DNA from: Marinicella meishanensis
GTDB taxonomy: Bacteria; Pseudomonadota; Gammaproteobacteria; Xanthomonadales; Marinicellaceae
Assembly: GCF_019931145.1 (NCBI RefSeq)
Contig: NZ_JAIOUV010000003.1
Span: 1-64,000 of the forward strand
DNA: 64,000 bases
Direction: 5' to 3'
Every line of letters starts with the position of its first letter. Position 1 is the first letter of the stretch. This document shows, piece by piece, positions 61,924-64,000 of the stretch. A model generated the notes under the pieces. That model saw only the letters and a program-made list of their open reading frames with translations, did no database searches and was not told where the DNA came from. The position numbers and the translations under genes are program-made.

Positions 61924-64000
61924 ATGTTGATTAAATCATCCAGTAAGTGGCTGCTGTTGTTGTCACTGTTGGCCATGGGCCAGGCTTTTGCCAAGTTACC
62001 CAAAGGCATTGAGAAAGTGACATCGGTCGAGGGCATCACCGAATACCGATTGGACAATGGCTTACAAGTCTTGTTGTTCCCAGATCAGTCACAAGAAACC
62101 CAAACCGTTAACATCACCTACCACGTGGGCTCAAAACACGAAAACTACGGTGAAACAGGCATGGCCCACTTGTTGGAACATTTGGTGTTCAAAGGCACCC
62201 CCAAACACCCCAACATCACCAAAGAGTTGACCGATCGCGGCGCCGAACCCAATGGCACCACCTGGACCGACCGCACCAACTACTTTGAAACCTTTGCCGC
62301 TTCTGATGACAATTTGGAATGGGCCTTGGAGTTGGAAGCCGATCGCATGATCAATTCCTTCATCGCCAAAGAAGATTTGGACTCTGAAATGACGGTGGTC
62401 AGAAATGAATTGGAAAACGGCGACAACAACCCGATACGCGTGTTGTTACAGCGCATGGGCTCAGTGGCCATGGACTGGCACAACTACGGCAAGAGCACCA
62501 TTGGTGCCCGCTCTGATTTAGAAAACGTCGACATCAGTAACCTGCAAGCGTTTTATAAAAAATATTACCAACCCGACAACGCCACTTTGATTGTGGCCGG
62601 TAAAATTGATGAAGCCAAAACCTTGGGTTTGATCAAAAAACATTTTGCCCCGATTCCCAAGCCCAAGCGGGTGTTGCGTGAGCTGTACACCGAAGAACCC
62701 ATCCAGGATGGCGAGCGCATGGTCACCGTCAGACGGGCGGGTGATGTGCAAGTGGTGGCCACCATGTACAAAGCACCGGCTGGATCCGATGAAAACTACC
62801 CAGCCTTGAATGTGCTGTCACAAATCATGGCCCACCCCACCAGTGGTCGACTGCATGAGAACGTGGTGAAAAAAGAATTGGCCGCCAACTCATTTGGTTT
62901 TAACTTTCAGTGGGCAGAGCCCGGGGTGGCCAATTTCATGATGCAAGTGGCCAAAGACAAAGACATCGACGCGGCCAAAATGGCCATGTTGGCGACGCTG
63001 GAAGGGGTCAAAGACAGCCCCATTACCGAAGACGAGGTCAAACAGGCCAAAGCCAACTTGATCAAACAATTTGAGTTGTCTTTCAATTCTTCAGAGCGCA
63101 TTGCACTGGCTTTGAGCGAGTGGGTTGGTATGGGTGACTGGCGTTTGATGTTCCTCAACCGCGACCGCACCGAAGCCGTCACCACCGAACAGGTACAAGC
63201 CGCCGCCGAAGAGTATCTGGTCAATGACAACCGCACCCTGGGCTTGTTCATTCCAGAAAATGACTTTGATCGCGCCGACTCCATCAAACGCTATACATTG
63301 GCCGAAATCAAAGCCAAAGTCGAAGGCTACGAAGGCCGTGAAATGGTGGCCCAAGGGGAAGATTTTGACCCTTCCTTTGATAACATCGACGCCCGCACTG
63401 CTTATGTGGACTTAGACAATGAAGCCAAAATGGTGCATGTGCGCAAAGAAACCCGTGGCGACTCGGTGGTGATGAACATTCGCCTGGATTTGGGTAATGA
63501 GGAAGCCCTGTTTAACCAATCGGTGGTGGGTCGTTTGGCCGCCAACATGTTGGACCGTGGTACCGAAAACCACAGCCGCACCGAGTTGAAAGCCAAATTC
63601 GATGAGTTGAAAGCCAATGTCGGCGTTTCGGGCAGTGCCCGCGGTGCCAGCATCAGCGTACGCACCACCCATGAAAACCTGCCTGCCGTGATCAATGTGC
63701 TGGACGAGGTGTTGAAAAAACCGGCATTCGATGCCGAAGAGCTGGAGGTGTTGAAACAGGAGTTGGTGGTTTCATTGGAGCAACAAAAACAACAACCCAC
63801 CACCCAAGTGTTCCGCCAGTTGGGGCAACACCTGGACCCTTATGAGCCAGGTCATCCCCGCTACCAAATGGACATCGATGATGAAATTGAGGCCATCAAA
63901 GCCACCACTGCTGACCAAGTCAAAGCCTTCCATAAACGCTTTTATGGCGGTCAAAATGCCGATGTGAGTGTGGTGGGCGACTTCGACGTCAATGCGGTCT
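61924..64000 (+). CDS. M16 family zinc metallopeptidase, truncated by window end
   Basis: Insulinase/pitrilysin-type peptidase; at least 692 codons lie in the window with no stop. The signal peptide is MLIKSSSKWLLLLSLLAMGQAFA. The inverted zinc motif HLLEH is at 82-86 and the distal Glu is E162 in VVRNELENG. A second M16-like domain begins in the 480s (VHVRKETRGDSVVMNIRLDLGNEEAL). Long two-domain secreted M16 proteins of about 900 residues are common in gammaproteobacteria. It likely degrades peptides in the periplasm. Confidence 0.92.
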   Translation, partial: MLIKSSSKWLLLLSLLAMGQAFAKLPKGIEKVTSVEGITEYRLDNGLQVLLFPDQSQETQTVNITYHVGSKHENYGETGMAHLLEHLVFKGTPKHPNITKELTDRGAEPNGTTWTDRTNYFETFAASDDNLEWALELEADRMINSFIAKEDLDSEMTVVRNELENGDNNPIRVLLQRMGSVAMDWHNYGKSTIGARSDLENVDISNLQAFYKKYYQPDNATLIVAGKIDEAKTLGLIKKHFAPIPKPKRVLRELYTEEPIQDGERMVTVRRAGDVQVVATMYKAPAGSDENYPALNVLSQIMAHPTSGRLHENVVKKELAANSFGFNFQWAEPGVANFMMQVAKDKDIDAAKMAMLATLEGVKDSPITEDEVKQAKANLIKQFELSFNSSERIALALSEWVGMGDWRLMFLNRDRTEAVTTEQVQAAAEEYLVNDNRTLGLFIPENDFDRADSIKRYTLAEIKAKVEGYEGREMVAQGEDFDPSFDNIDARTAYVDLDNEAKMVHVRKETRGDSVVMNIRLDLGNEEALFNQSVVGRLAANMLDRGTENHSRTELKAKFDELKANVGVSGSARGASISVRTTHENLPAVINVLDEVLKKPAFDAEELEVLKQELVVSLEQQKQQPTTQVFRQLGQHLDPYEPGHPRYQMDIDDEIEAIKATTADQVKAFHKRFYGGQNADVSVVGDFDVNAV

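Noticed and set aside
1-64000. tRNA or rRNA genes, prophage, defence or secretion islands
   Set aside because: I found no cloverleaf-like sequences, rRNA segments, integrases, restriction enzymes or toxin-antitoxin pairs that I could support by reading; a tRNA scan would be decisive.

Overview
The window is a continuous piece of a gammaproteobacterial chromosome, almost entirely made of core metabolic and envelope genes. Markers include accA, tilS, rapA, pcnB, the tusDCBE sulfur relay, bamC next to dapA, rpoZ-spoT, recG, and queG/nnr-tsaE-amidase. An NAD-type isocitrate dehydrogenase, a PrxQ-like peroxiredoxin, an Oar-like TonB-dependent receptor, a prolyl oligopeptidase and several secreted lipoproteins point towards the xanthomonad/Lysobacterales side, or relatives such as Marinicella. 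That placement is an inference from gene content only. I saw no rRNA, tRNA, CRISPR, prophage, integrase or recognisable defence island.

Layout. 1-477: tandem array of ~118-bp units carrying REP-like palindromes. 478-3762 (minus): accA-tilS-xseB-ispA, tightly packed. 3873-6017 (plus): ADA-like adenine deaminase and a DUF2855 protein. 6110-8169: small secreted proteins and a lipid kinase. 8286-12957 (plus): rapA, glsA, an AraC regulator. 13046-19864: secreted/lipoprotein genes (DUF1579-like pair, DUF1223, S9 peptidase, TlpA-like redoxin). 19924-25977 (minus): SDR, dcd, mrp, pgi, folK, pcnB. 26045-31033 region: fdxA, bamC-dapA, bcp, icd, an outer-membrane barrel, an AI-2E/PerM permease. 32116-33601 (minus): tusD-tusC-tusB-tusE-glutaredoxin for tRNA thiolation. 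33838-40722 (plus): bepA, rpoZ-spoT-ridA-recG. 40723-42314: repeat-rich intergenic DNA and a zinc-ribbon gene split by a 268-bp MITE-like element. 42415-45707: a secreted CxxCH protein, two unknown small genes and a GST. 45802-53662 (plus): trpE, a TonB-dependent receptor, trpG-trpD-trpC-mtnN. 54310-56150: YihY-type membrane protein and a TlpA-like lipoprotein. 56318-60702: queG divergent from nnr-tsaE-amiC. 60729-64000: a membrane protein, a secreted YciI protein and the start of an M16 peptidase that runs off the window.

How the genes fit together. Translational coupling is common (4-bp ATGA overlaps in trpD/trpC/mtnN, dapA/bamC, tus genes, nnr/tsaE, ispA/xseB). Intrinsic terminators mark the ends of several units. 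The most unusual content is non-coding: (i) the MITE-like element, whose removal restores an open reading frame exactly and whose internal arms predict crossing (pseudoknot or alternative) helices, and (ii) the REP-like tandem array at the left edge. A TonB-dependent receptor inserted between trpE and trpG is the main gene-order oddity.
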